A stretch of 64,000 nucleotides of DNA from Lethocerus indicus (Eukaryota > Arthropoda > Insecta > Hemiptera > Belostomatidae): assembly GCA_019843655.1 (NCBI GenBank), contig JACDQD010000002.1, forward strand, positions 4,226,585 to 4,290,584, in the 5' to 3' direction. How positions within the stretch are numbered: position 1 is the stretch's first letter; the number at the start of each line of letters is the position of its first letter. The notes under the pieces are model-generated. The model was not told the DNA's origin. It saw only the letters and a program-made list of their open reading frames with translations, and did not search any database. This document shows positions 25,001 to 38,799 of the stretch, one piece after another. Made by a program: the position numbers and the translations under genes.

Positions 25001-27773
25001 CTCATTTGTAGGTAATATGTGGGCACAAAGTTGGGAAATGTTACAAACTATAATCCACAACACAACTGTGGATCTAAATAAAGCCTTAAAATCAAAAAAT
25101 TACACTAATCTTGATTTAATGAAAATAGCAGAATCCTTTTATGTATCAATGGGCTTGGAACATTTACCTAAAAAGTTTTGGCAATTTTCTAAAATATCTC
25201 CCACTGAGAAAGGTTCATGTCATGGTACAGCAGCCAACATGTTCACAAGAAAAGATTATAGGTATTAATAACTAATAAAATAACTGTTATAAAAGTTATT
25301 AAGTTGATAATCAATTCCCAGCAAAAATACTTAATGACTTTACTTAATTTTAGAATGCTGTTATGTTCTCAAGGGACCTGGGAAGATTTTTATGTAATAC
25401 ATCATGAAATGGGCCATATTGAATACTACATGTCATACGAAAACCAACCAACAATATTTAAGGTAATTTAATTAATGCCAGTAAATCATGAATCATGTTT
25501 ATTAATCGTAAAAATACATGTAATCCAGTGATTCCTTTCACAGGATGGAGCTAATTCTGCCTTTCAAGAAGCTATCGGTGATACAATAATGTTAGCAGTA
25601 GAAACACCCGATAATCTGAAACGTTTCGGGATTATTGACACTGAGTTTACATCATCCAAAGGTAATTCATCAATACCTTAATTATAATTGTTATATATTT
25701 CGGTGTACCACAAGTTTCTGTGTTCCTATGAACATATTTACTAAAAGATTAATAATTTTTGAGAAACAAAAGTTATGAAAACAACCGCTGAATGTTGTTC
25801 AAAATTATCAAACTGTAATGGCACCATTTTGTTACCTAAAACGGGGGAGTAAGGGAGTATTCAAGTATGGTCTGCAAATTGCTCAGATAAGCTGTAAGAA
25901 TATTCGCATTTAATTTATTAACAATATATTACTTAATTTTGTTCTTCATATTATTGGGTTCCTCAATTGGTACCCAGATCAGGAGATATCATTGCTGCTG
26001 AGACAAGCACTGAAAAAAATTCCACAGATAGTTTTTGGCCTTGTTGTTGATAAATGGAGATGGGAAGTAATGTCATCCAACATTTTACCCAATAACTATA
26101 ACCCAACTTGGTGGGAATATAGAAAGAAGTTTGAGGGTATACACCCACCCATTCAAAGGACAAAATATGATTTTGATCCTGCAGCAAAGTTCCATGTAGC
26201 TGACAACACTCCTTACATCAGGTATGAATTTTGGTTTTTAAAAATACTTATAATTAATTTTATGTAGTGACATTAAATATGCAAAATAAGGACAGTTAAT
26301 TACTTTCAATACTATTTAATAAGAATTTACACAATGAATACGTACTTAGACTTATGTTCTAGTGCACCAGAACATATTCTTGTATCTAAACCTCAGTCTG
26401 ATAAGTCAAACATACAATATTCTCCCATTTCCTAAATATGTTCTAATTAATACAACCTAGTAATAAAATATCTATGCAAAAAAATATATCAATCTTAACA
26501 GTGACTGTGGCATGATTTCAGATATTTTTTGAGTGAGTTCTTGCAATTTCAATTTTTTGAAATCCTATGTGGAATTTCAAAATCTGGGAGCAGATTAAGA
26601 AAAGGTCTCATTTTGTTGCACCAATGTGACTTATATGGATCTCCCTACGCTGGTAAAAACTTACAGTAAGTTTCAACATTTATTATTTTATATCTAATAA
26701 GACATTTATTTAATATCGCGTATAATTATTACCCAACTTACAATTATTTAACTTCCTTGTTTTATTGAACTGGCAAATATATTTTCATTGTTGACTGTCA
26801 GTAGCATCATATATCCATTTTATACATGAAATTAGTAATTTGAGGAATATAAAATAAAGGTTAGGTTGAAATAGAATATATTTTTATTAAAAAAATGTTA
26901 AAAAGATGAAAAGGCATGGGAACTAATAATCATATCACAGTAATTTCTTGGGCTTTAAACTATATATTACAAAAATACTCTGTAAAAAATGAAAACCCAA
27001 TTTACAATGCTCATATGCAAAGGTATATAATAATTTATGAACAAATATTTTACTGAAATATGTCATATTAATTAATAATGAAATTAACAATACTGAAATC
27101 AGAAATTAACAGCTTGAAACCTACTCAATTTCTATTAGTATTCAATGGTAGTACTTCAATGCCATCAATAATAATACTATAAATTTCTTTTGGAATTCCC
27201 TTATGTTATATAATTGTATAAAATAAAAATTATTTAAAATTAATGAAACACTTAAAATTTAAATGCCTAATCCATACATCCAGAATTTTAATAATAATAA
27301 CGATAATAAATGTTAATAACTATCTTGTTTATTATGAATATTTGCCTTCCTTGCACAGGTTAATCAGTAACCTTACCTTCTTGACCTTCTCATAATTAAG
27401 TCAGAGGTTGAAGATTACAGCGTAATACAATATTCAGATTTTAAAAAATTATAAAAATACAATAAATGTGTTATATTTAAAAACAACAAATGTTTATAAT
27501 AATGAAGCATAAGAACAGAGAATCATACAGATCATTTTTTTTAAATAACCTCAACATTGGCTATAATTTAAATTTAAATTAATTGTAGACTTTTTTCTTA
27601 CCAGGAAAATGATGTCAAAAGGATCAAGTAAGCCTTGGAATGAAATATTTGAAGATTTCTCCAGGGGGAAATATAGAAGCATATCATCCAAACCTCTGCT
27701 CAAATATTTCTCCCCTTTAACTATCTGGCTACAGGAACAACATGAACACCACCGCTTTCCGATTGGGTGGTAA
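22032..27773 (+). CDS. Ance: Angiotensin-converting-enzyme-like peptidyl dipeptidase (M2), secreted
   Basis: Zinc dipeptidyl carboxypeptidase that trims peptides in hemolymph and reproductive tissue in insects. Exons: 22032-22113, 22562-22805, 23245-23477, 24167-24358, 25012-25261, 25354-25462, 25544-25661, 25978-26221, 26522-26665, 27605-27773; 594 residues, single domain, usual for insect ACEs. A signal peptide (residues 1-21, ending LYA) is present and there is no C-terminal TM, so it is secreted. HHEMGH at 350-355 supplies zinc ligands H351 and H355; E379 in FQEAIGD is the third, with the canonical 28-residue spacing. Substrate/inhibitor-contact residues of human ACE are kept: Q256, H321, K480, H482, Y489, Y492. 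Family motifs LLWAWKGWRDAVG, WWEYR and PYIRYF are clear. Oddities: Q378 replaces the His before the zinc Glu, and CHGTA replaces CHASA. The protein should be active. Confidence 0.95.
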
Positions 27774-27850
27774 CACTGAAAAGTACAAAAAAGATACATA
27801 CAATATACATTCAATGCATCATACAATATATGTACATACACTTGGTAGAC

Positions 27851-27856
27851 AATAAA
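27851..27856 (+). promoter_or_regulatory. Probable poly(A) signal of ACE
   Basis: AATAAA lies 78 bp after the ACE stop codon. Cleavage 15-30 bp later would end the ACE mRNA about 20-50 bp before the YEATS2 stop codon on the other strand. Confidence 0.5.
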
Positions 27857-27913
27857 ATTTTAGTTTCAATGAAATGAATATTCATGAATATGAATGTTAA
27901 TAATAATCATTCT

Positions 27914-30900
27914 TTAAAATGGATTCAGTTGGGTTCTGCAAATGCTTATCACAATGTAAAATCAATCAAATTTTATGTTTGTCTTACTTACATATATCAC
28001 TAGGATTAGAATCATATGAATGGTGTTAATTTATTTCTCAAAAGAAAAAGTCATTAACAAGAATTATTAAAACAACCATATTACTCACGTAGAAAATAAT
28101 GCAGAATCTAATGGAGCACCTTCTCCTTCATGAGTGAACAAATCAAATTCTGATCGACTCAAAACTGCTGACCTCACATCTATTTCTTCTATTATATGCG
28201 GTGTCCTAAATTTAATGGTTATTTTAAAAACATAAATTATTTCGAAATTATATTTTATTAATGGGAGTATACTTCCAAAAATCATTAGCCATGAGCCAGA
28301 ATGAAATCTACAATATGAAATTACTTTATTGACCACTGATCACAATCAACCCCCTTATTTTGTATTGCTTAATATTAATTACATTTTCAAAATATATCTT
28401 ATTCAAATAAAATGTAATTGTTAAGGACTGATAACAAATTGGTGCCAAAATGAAACCTTTCTGTTTTATCATAGGAGATATATCTAACATAAATTTGAGA
28501 ATATTTTTATGATATGACTCATAGTAACATTTGGTAAATAAGAAATCAGTTATTAAAACTTAATACATTTTTTTAAATACACAATTTTCTATATCTATTT
28601 ATTATCTGAATGTTACGATAAAATTTTAACATTTATTGCCAACAATATGCGTTTGATAAATACTGCAAAAAAGTGTGCTGACTGATTCGAGAGATGAATC
28701 TCTGAATTCCTTAAAGTTAATTCTAGAGTAAATTACCTTAAATTGTTCAGAACTCTATAAAAAAACCTTAACAATGCCACATCAGAACAGACAGGCTTTT
28801 CAACGTTAGACTAAAATTATTTTTCATTGTCCAATACATATTTTAGCACAAAAGTAAAAGTTGTTTGACCAAAATTATTAAATTTCCATTGAAACACTAG
28901 GTTTTACATTTTTAGACTTACCTTTCACCATATCTATTCCAAGCAGCTTCATATGAACGCCTAATTAAATCCTCAGCAAATGATGAGAAAACTGAAATCA
29001 TTAATCTAAGAGAAGAAGGATGAAAGATACCAGGAACTATTTCTTCCCCTCCCAAATTACATTTAATCGTTTCACAGTGTCGCTGTATAAAGCTGCCAAT
29101 TCCACGTAACTGAGCTTCTAAGGGAATGAAAGATCCACCCTTTGCAATCACATCCTCAAGTGTTATACTTGTTTCTGTAACAATAAAAAATAGTAATTAA
29201 AATATAAATGAAAATTCCATCATGCAAATCATTCATAATTGGTCAATATTCAATTTAGAGCTGAATATATAATAACTATATAGAATTGTGCAAGCCACTT
29301 ATAATTAATACAAATTTACAACTCTGAGGAATGATCCATACATTATTATATTTGTACAATTTAAAAATGATATTATTTTATTATTAAAGAGGGAATGATA
29401 TAAATGAAAATTCTTATAAATGAAAAATAAAATCTGATGAAAAAGTGAATATATTACTCGATGTAAATATTATAACCAATAAGAAATAAATTTACTAATG
29501 AACACATATTTGTTATCAGTTGAACTTTTAAGAAATTCAAAAAGCTCTCCGAGATTATTCAATGAGATTGAATTAGTTCCATGATGAGAATGAATGAAAT
29601 CTTAAATAACATAACTAACAACAGAAAAGCTTGCTTTCAAATAAATCAGCTAATTGAATAATGATAAAATTATGTTGCCAAAAATCAACACCTATTATTA
29701 TTATTAAATTTATAGAAAAAAGAATGCCAGATATTAAAATGCACAATTTACATTCATTATGTATGGGAGAGTTCACACATTTTTGCTTAGAGGTACGGAA
29801 ATCCAATCATATACAAATAATGGTTACATGAAATCCATTTAAAGTGATGCACATTATGCTTAATACAAATAGAATAAAAAATTAAACCTGTTTGAACTTT
29901 TTCTAAAGTACTTGAAGCATTCACATACCAGTTAAAACTTTTCCTTCATCAGCATTCACCACGTCAATATATTCTTCTGATTCAAGACTTCTGCATGCAT
30001 TCACTAAATCTGTTATATCAGGCTGTGGAGTGTAATTAAACTCAACATTTGGCTTATACACTGGTGAGATGTTACCTAGAAAGCACAATAGTGGAATATA
30101 ATACTCTATAATATTGGAAAAAATTATAAATATCAAATCTGAAATCTGTTTACCAACTTTCAATTCTAACTGGTGTAAAGCCTCTAGCCCTGGCCCATTT
30201 TAATATTTCAACAATTTTCCAAGGTTTTAAACTCCCACAAATTTTAGGCAACAGCCTTGCTATAGTTTTTGCCCTCAGCCACTAAAAGTAAAACAATAAT
30301 ACATTAATAATATACTGTAAGCAATCAGGAGAAAGCCATAATTGTGTGGTGAAAATAAAAAGTGCTAAATGCTCTTTTCATAATTTTGAACTTTCTTAAA
30401 GACATAAATGAGTAACATTTCAAAATAGTTATGTATATTTATTTCACTCACTTCAGCAGCACGTTGTTTCGGAAGTGGCCAACGTAAAAAGGTATCTTCA
30501 TCTTGAGCACAATACGGATGCTTAGTCTTGAAAGTTTCAAACTTAACTCTCTTATCCACCACTGGGAAACGTTTCATCAACCAACTAACAGCATTTTCAA
30601 TATCTTGAGATGGGCAGTTTTTAAGATCACTAGTATCAATTTATTTATGAATTAGACAAAATAATGTGAATGAGAGGATTTTGAATTCTTTGCTCAAGTA
30701 AGCATATAAGCAGGATCAACAAAATTTAAATAAATACACTGCAGTGAACTTACTTGCAATTCGATTTGTTAACTAAAATATGCGGAACTAAGTCTTCACC
30801 GTTTTTTGAACCCTCAGGTTTAACAACTGATTTTTTCAACAAACTCACACCAGGCACTATTTTTTTCTGCACAACAACAGTTTTATTTTCTGATGAGGAA

Positions 30901-33900
30901 CTGGTGGGTAAAACAATTGTTTTAGACAGAGGAAATTGAAATTTTTGATTATTCGTACACTGATCACTAACAGAACTAAGAGATTTATTTACAAAAGGTT
31001 TTTGTCCGTGACATTTATTCACAATATTTTTCACAAGAATGTCATTAAGATCGTCCTGAATTGTAATTTCAATTTCTGAACTATTTTTCAGGACCATGTT
31101 TTTACTTCGCTGGCCGAACTGTAAATTTTTCAAAACAGGTTCCTGCTTTAAGTTCTTGGACAGAAAAGCAGTATTATGAGAATGTGTGGTAATCACTGGT
31201 GAAGATGTAGATGGTGGCAATGAATTTATTTCTGCAACCCCTTGAAACTTACTGGAGCCAGTAAGACTTAAAATACTTTTCTGATGTGCAAGAATGTTAG
31301 TGCCATTCTTGACAATGAAACTTTTTTTTCCAACAGAAACCTCATTAGACGTCTGGCTTGGTTTCAACAGTGCACATGGTACTACTGACTTCAAAACTAT
31401 TGGCTTTATAGGCTTCATATGCTCGCTAGCCTTTACTGTAAGTATACTTTGTTTCAACACATCAGAAGAGTTTTCAGATCTCATTACTTCTTTTGGACTA
31501 TTTATATTCACCTGCTGGTTCGGAATGATAATATTTGTAACACTTTGATTGGAACCAGTGACTGTTTGACCATGATCTACACTCTTCACTGGGATATCAC
31601 CAAGTGTTAAATTTTTAATGTGACCTTCCGATATTATTTTTCCTGTGGCCGGCTGACTAAGTTTCATAGGCATTATTTGTTGTTTAGCAGGAACCACAAC
31701 TAATCGAGCATTTATTTCTTTTAATTGTCCATTTTGTAACTTTAAGAATAATTTTCTGCCAGGAACTGCAGTCTTTATATTAGGTGCTGTTATTTTTGTA
31801 CTTACTCCAGGTTTTTCAACAATATTAGTATTAGCAGTTAATGAAACAGAATTAGTACTACTGCTGACACTGTTAATTAAGGGTGGCACTTGAATTTCTG
31901 TTTTACACAATTTAATCTCATTTTGAATCTTTCCAAATATAAGTTTTTTGTTGTTTGTGACATCTTTATCTATATTAAAATTAATTTTCAACTCATTTGA
32001 GTGTCCAATCTGAGCATCATTAATAGCTGGCATATCGACAGGACTCTGAACCTTCGATTTAGAAATCTTGATATTAACAGCAGGTTGATCTTCAGTTGCA
32101 GTTTGAATTTTTAACAACTTATCAACATTCACATCATTTTTTAAAACATCCACTGAAGAGTTATCAGACAAACTGACTTCTGGGAAAGGCTTGAAAACAA
32201 ATTCCGGATTCAGATGACTAGAAACATTTGTCATATTATAATTTTCAGTCTTAGTTAAAGAGTCCTTTATAACATTAAATGACTCTGTAATTGTATTATC
32301 TAATATATTTGATGAGCAATTAAACTCAGTATCACAGCTTTTAAAGTTTGAAGCAGTATCATTTTCCACACTTGCTAAACTCCCATTTGAACTGGTGCAT
32401 GTATCAATAAACTTGCTCTCAGAATTCATATCTGGGGCAGGAATCTGACTCAGTGAATTATGAATATCTTGGAAGCGGACTTCAGAACATAGTGCTTCTA
32501 TTGCTGAAGAAGTGTCACTATTTAGAGCTAAGTCATCAGTACCCGGAAGTTGCAGGGATTCTAAACCTTTTAAACAATTATCGTCCATGAAAACAGATGT
32601 GAAGTCAGTTAAATATGATAATTTGTCAATATTATCCGGTACATCGAAATCATTTATACCATCTTCAAGTTTGATTGCTGAAGAAGAAAAATTGTTTTCA
32701 GTAACATCCAAAGAATCGGAAGAAAAATTGATAAAATCATTCTTTTCTAATGTAGAATTTATGGGCTCCTGTTTCACTGATGTGCCATTTTCAGAAAACG
32801 AAGATTTGGTTTCAACTTTCTGTGGAGGTGCACTTAAAGAACTGTAAATATCATTTGATTCTGACTTATTGAGAATTTGATGAAACTGTTCAGCACCAAC
32901 ACTCTGACTTTTCTCCTCTAAGTGCAACCATAAATCTGCTACTGTCTCACATCCTAGGAATCATCAAGCATATATATATATAAGTGATAGTATAACAAAT
33001 AGTACAATGAATATACATACACACACACGCATATACAAAATCAACAATCATCTATTTATATTAAACTACTTTATGAAAAAAAGAATTAGTTTGCAAGGGT
33101 ATCTTATAAAATTATGATTGTCTCAAGATTAATAGTTATTTCAATGATTTTATCAGTGACATCCAAAACCATGGGCACATATGATGGATAATATTACAAA
33201 ATAAAAGTTCATTCCAATTTGCACTATACATACCGAATGTTTCCATTCCTGATCTGGTTTGATCCAATTTCAGTTGATGAATTAAATCAATCGGTTTATT
33301 AAAGTTGTTGGTGAAATGCAATTGCACTCTTAAAGGAAATTCGCCCCAACCTCTTCTTGTAAGTTTAAATGGTGGACGCCTACCAAGATAAATAAAAATT
33401 ATTCATGTCTTCTATATACAAAACTTTCTTACAGAAAACTTATAACACAAATGTATTACGAATATCATGTTACAGTGACATTGATTTATAAAGTAATTTC
33501 AATTTCTAAAAATGCATGATGCCGAGAAATATTTTTGCTTAAGAAAATGAAATGCAAAAAAATAGTTCACTATAAATAATATGCTTGTCAACAGGTGTAA
33601 TAAACAAAATAGTTTAAATTTTGGTAATAATTAACTCTTCTGAGTGTAAGAGGTGGATTTCATGAGGGCTGAAGGTATAGTTCAACTGCTTTATGAATAG
33701 TTATTTTTATCTAAAAGTAAAAAATAAAACTTTAAATTGTGTATATAAACTTACTCAACTTGAACAACATCATTTGGCTTATAACTGGGATGAAGAAAAA
33801 ATTTAACCTTTGTTATCATGCTACTTATATCCAGATCTGGGTCTAAACTCTTAATGTAAACAGTCCACTTATGTGTTGCATTTTGACACTGTTCATTTAA

Positions 33901-35045
33901 CCATTTGGATACATTTCCTATGACTATCCTGTAAAAAATAACATTAATATTTAGTTAAGGTGACTTTTGGGAGATTAATTTATAATCAAAATGCATCACT
34001 ACTTACCTTATTTTTTGCTTTTTTGTATTTTCTCTGAGTTGGCATAATTTTGAAATACTTTTCTCTAATATTTTTGGTGGTATATACCTAGGAATTTTAA
34101 TATTTTGATTTTCTATTTTATCACTTTCATTGCCACTTTCTTCTGCTTTCTGAACACTCCCTGGTAGAAGTATTTCAGAACCTCCGACCAATTCATTACT
34201 ATTGTTTTTGCTATGAAACCAATAAGAATTATTTTGTTCCTCACTACTATTTCCTTCACTGACCGTATCTTTACTGAACTCACTAAAAGGGCTATTTGTG
34301 TTTTTACTGTCCTCAGAAAACTGACTCAATTCCGTATTATCTTCACAGCTTCTAGGTGATTTACCTCGTAATACTTTTCTCACAGCTGGGTGCAATGGTC
34401 TTTGTAATATACTCTACAAACAGATGAAACCCAATTAACAATTTCATTTTGTAGGTATTAATGAGCTATGGGGATTAAGATAATAAATATTTTATACAAC
34501 TAATTTCAACATAAACAATATTTAACTAAAAACAACTAAAACTGATAAATGTGAGACTCAACATCTAATGTTGAATACTCTGAACAATCAATACCAATCA
34601 TGAAATAAATGCTAACCTTATTTGTTTGCTGGTAAAATTCAGAAACAATGCCTTGACGTACTTTCATTAGATATTGCTTAGTTTGATATATTCTGTCCTC
34701 AATTGTCTCTAAGTCATCCTTCAGGGAATTAATTTCTGTTTCAATTTCTCTATCCAGTATTTCGATAAGTTTCATCCTAGGATCATCTATCCCAAAGTGC
34801 AAATTATTAACATGACATAATAAAGAGGAAAAATGTGTGTCAAAATGCTGACATTTTAATATAACATGCATAGATTAGCAGTACTTCTGTGATTATTGCT
34901 TATAATAATCAAAGTTTATAACTGTTCCATTATGCTGAAACATACCTGCACTTGTTTGGGTCGCTGAACCATCATCCAACTTCAACTTTTTCACCGATGC
35001 TTCTTCAGATTTATCACTCGGTAATTTTCTTTTATCTGCCGACAT
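27914..35045 (-). CDS. YEATS2: YEATS domain-containing protein 2 (ATAC complex), 12 exons
   Basis: Acyl-lysine (H3K27) reader subunit of the ATAC acetyltransferase complex; nuclear. Exons: 34946-35045, 34617-34786, 34007-34413, 33755-33928, 33234-33379, 30754-32953, 30452-30629, 30158-30281, 29929-30075, 28922-29174, 28089-28205, 27914-27935; 1345 residues (human 1422). A Lys-rich N terminus and coiled coil come first. The YEATS domain is at about 226-335 with near-invariant [11 protein letters not shown] and [10 protein letters not shown]. One 2.2-kb exon encodes a long Ser/Asn/Lys-rich, probably disordered middle (about 333-1065). It is followed by [14 protein letters not shown]...KQRAAE and a C-terminal histone-fold-like segment (about 1216-1300), which in human YEATS2 pairs with NC2-beta. 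The 8-9 junction is uncertain: the best-looking donor (TG|GTAAAC) gives a stop, so a weaker donor 4 nt upstream (A|GTTGGT) is used here to keep frame. Confidence 0.92.
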
Positions 35046-35613
35046 TTTCTTTCAAAGTGTTTAATTAAAAACTCATGCGACATTGTACTGTTACAATTAA
35101 AACATTGTTTAACTGTTTACAAGACCGGAGCGGTTCCGAAATAGCCTCCCTTTTTATGTCAAACAAGATTACCACAATAGCGATTAACGAAATTCATAAT
35201 TCCCTTACTGAAATATGTTAACATACAGCTCGATAAAACAGTTAATAAATGTAATCTCTTATACTAAGGACTTGAGATTTTACTAACAGTATTCTAGTTA
35301 ACGACCTCCTGATTCACACAATGCTTTGCGGTAATGGAAAGAGTTAAAATGAACGAGAAATTTGTATAAATTACAGCGGGTATAATAAATATTCGTAAAA
35401 TAGCGAATACTTCGAATGACTACAGAAAAAATATTAAAGAGTACAATTTGAACGAAACGCACGTTGTTAATTTATTAGCCGTGCTGGGAACACGTTAATA
35501 AGTCAGGTTATAAACTGCTACAAGCAGAAATTGGCTTATCAACGGACTCACAGTTTTATACAGTAATAATAATTATTTATTATTTTAAGTTACTTTCTTC
35601 ATTGATTTTTGTT
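35046..35613. promoter_or_regulatory. Divergent promoter between YEATS2 and GGACT
   Basis: 568 bp between start codons, with both 5' UTRs inside. No clear TATA box. No coding signal seen. Confidence 0.55.
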
Positions 35614-36291
35614 ATGAATGGTTTATTACACAAGATATTTGTTTATGGCACTTTAAAACGAGGCGAGCCTAATCACTTCTGGTTGCAAAATGCAGAAAAT
35701 GGGTTTTCTAAGTTCCTAAGTGTTGGGAAAAGTTTCGAAAAGTATCCCTTGGTAATAGGGACCAGGTACAACATTCCATTCTTGCTGGACAGCCCTGGAA
35801 AAGGCCATGTGAGTTTCAAAGAAAATATATTACCTTTTCAAAAATACTAATTGTCACCTACATCTCTGAAAACTTGTATATTTAACATATACAAATGAGT
35901 AACAAGGTAATAACATGTCGACAGAATGTAAGCGGTGAAATATATGAAGTTGATGACAAAATGCTAAATAATCTTGATCTATTGGAGGAACATCCCAATT
36001 ATTATGTAAGGAGATTGGAAAACATTAAGGTGTCAAATGACATTATTGAAATGTGTTGGGTTTATTTTCTGCCTCGATTTGGAAATAATTTTCTCCATAA
36101 AGAACATTTTGAAAACTATACTTCATATGGATCTCACAATTTAAAATACTGCGAAAAGAATGTAAGAACACCTTCTTACAACTACAAAAAGGAAACATTG
36201 GTAACTATTTTATTTTACATTAAATGACATATTTACTTTATCTGAATTAATATTTAAACAGGAAATTATCTTTGTTTTGTTCCAGGAATGA
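35614..36291 (+). CDS. GGACT: Gamma-glutamylamine cyclotransferase (GGACT / Tina-1 type)
   Basis: Cytosolic enzyme that releases 5-oxoproline from gamma-glutamyl-epsilon-lysine left after breakdown of transglutaminase cross-links. Exons 35614-35808, 35925-36200 and 36286-36291 give 158 residues. The substrate-binding loop YGTLKRGEPNH (11-21) and IPFLLDSPGKGH lead into VSGEIYEVD, and the catalytic Glu is E86 in LDLLEEHP. The exon 2 acceptor at 35924 was chosen because the joined peptide then matches the family spacing (PGxGxxVxGEVY) exactly. A nearer AG at 35906 would insert six extra residues. Reading through the second donor instead of splicing would add about eight residues and stop at 36227. 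A poly(A) signal AATAAA is at 36302. Its promoter is shared with YEATS2. Confidence 0.9.
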
Positions 36292-38744
36292 GCATCTAAA
36301 AAATAAATAGGTGAAAAATTCCTCTTAATATTTCACACACTTCTAAATATACATTCAGGAATTCTTTTATATATAAAGTGGAATATTAATAAATACATTC
36401 TAAGTGCATAATGGCCAAATGTGCTATATAATCAAACAAAAGAACATTTCTTCTCGTAATTGGGAATGCCATTATTGTTTCTCATTTGACTATGCAATAT
36501 TCTGATGTATTTTGAAATTTCCTTTGAAGGTTTGTTTGTTATAAAGAAATAAAACACAAATTTAATTTATTTATTATATTAAAAAATGCCCTTAAGTTAT
36601 AAAATACAGTGATATTTTTATACATTGAAGTCTACTTACAGAAAACTTCTTTTTTATATAAAGAATTAATTAAGAATTAATATGGCACACATTGCCACTC
36701 AACACTAACACATAAAAATTCTGTTAAAATCAATTTTGGGTTTAAAGGACTACATAATTATGCTGCTACTTACAGTGTAGATGTTATACTGAATTTTATA
36801 AGATGTATGTACCACAGAATGAATGTTGACATATGTTTGAAACTTGTCAAATTTAATTTTTTCACATGATCTTTCCTACAATTCATGGGTAATAAGTTTT
36901 AAATAAACATTCACCAAAAAAGTGATTTAACTGACTACAAAATCAGTTAGTATATATTGTTTTGAGCAGCATCTACATAATCAACAAGAGTTCCCAAAAT
37001 GGAACTGTGTAATATATGAAAAACTTATGATATATAAAAACTTTAATTCGTATTTTTAAATCCTAGTCAGAATTGCAAAATTCAGGTGTCAGAACTCTAA
37101 TTTATCTAACTCGTACTTCAAAATATATAATCCATCTTTGTAAAAAATACTATTCAGTTACATTCCACAAAAATAAATTTATCGCATTTTCATACACTGA
37201 TACAACAGTATGCAACAAGCCATAATTCAACTGTGTATTATGACTAAGATTACAAAAGATATCTAAAAGACAAACTGTACATTGAAAATTATGAAAAAAG
37301 GGTACAATGACTAGTTATTATACATTAACGCAGTAATAACTAGTGGACAGAAATGTATTATTCAGTGCCACTGATTATTACATGCACCACAACAAATTAT
37401 AAAGTGTCTTACATACATAAGTGTAAGGTCATTGCCATGCAATATACAATATTTCATTCATCCACAAAATGTAACAATAATAATATTCAATCAAACTCTA
37501 ATAATTTCAACAAAAGGTATATATTTATAGTAAAACATCAATAAACTCCAAAAACTGAGTGCATACTATAACCCCTATATTGATTTATATTTGTTTATCC
37601 CAAATATAATATCCTTTTTAAAAGAGCTCATAATAACAGAATGAACAAAGATATTATATATGAAGATAGTTAAACATATATGAAGCACTCAAAAAATTAA
37701 AAGTATAAAAAGTAAAAAAAAGTACAAAACTGTAGTACACTGTGATTAATGTTGTTACAGTCCACTTATAATATTGGTAATTCATAATATTTGGATGTCA
37801 TGTTTTGCTGAAAATTTCACCAGATCTACCTTGTAACTTGACGTGTCCCTCCAGAATAACATGCATTGGAAAATGTAGGGTGTGCAATAGTGTTGTATTT
37901 TGTTAAGTTAGTATAATGACTAATCTAGTAGCTGCAGTATTGAATTATAATTTAGAGAAACTATGAAAATGGAGAAAAGAAAAGGAACTAGAAGAAATAT
38001 ATCATTTCGTTCCAACATTACTGCTAAATGCATATTAATAAAGTTGTTTCACCATAATATACTTGAGACTAAAAACATTTAGTAGAATTGAATTATAATT
38101 TAAAGATGACCAATTATAGAAAATTTCCTTAACAAGAAGTTTATATCATGTTCAAATATTCGAAGTATTAAATTCTGACACAGATTGTATTCATAATTTA
38201 GGTTTTGTGATATATTTAAAAAATTTACTTTGTTAATGCTGAAAATGTTAAGCATTTAAGAAAATAATATTAATCAAGCTATTTATTACCTGCACAAAGA
38301 CTTATGCCAGAACTATCAGGAATCTGGAATGCCATTATCTCTGGAAAGGAACTCACATTCAGGACAACAGATTAAAAATCTGCTCAAGAAAGGAAGAACT
38401 CTTACATAAATTAGTATATAGATAGTTTTCAATTAATTCTTCTTTATCCCCTTTACCCTTCTCCTTACTGAACCATTCATAAGTGAATGGGTCAACAGCA
38501 ATAACAGACTAAGCAGCTCTTTGGGAGATTATATAATTAATTAAACTCGCATTAATCACACATTCATCAGATATACAACATAACATACAAAATTAATTAA
38601 AATCACAACTGATTAAATTTATAAACACTTTCTTTTTAATTCCTCCTAATTAAAACACATAGAAATAATCATTGCATCTAAATTATTACTTATTTACAGT
38701 CATAAAAATGAAACCATTTACTGTACAAATAAGACGGCTTCTAA

Positions 38745-38799
<55 letters not shown>

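Noticed and set aside
30070..30165. YEATS2 as a pseudogene because of the stop at the exon 8-9 junction
   Set aside because: All other junctions are intact over 1345 codons and an alternative donor 4 nt away restores the frame.
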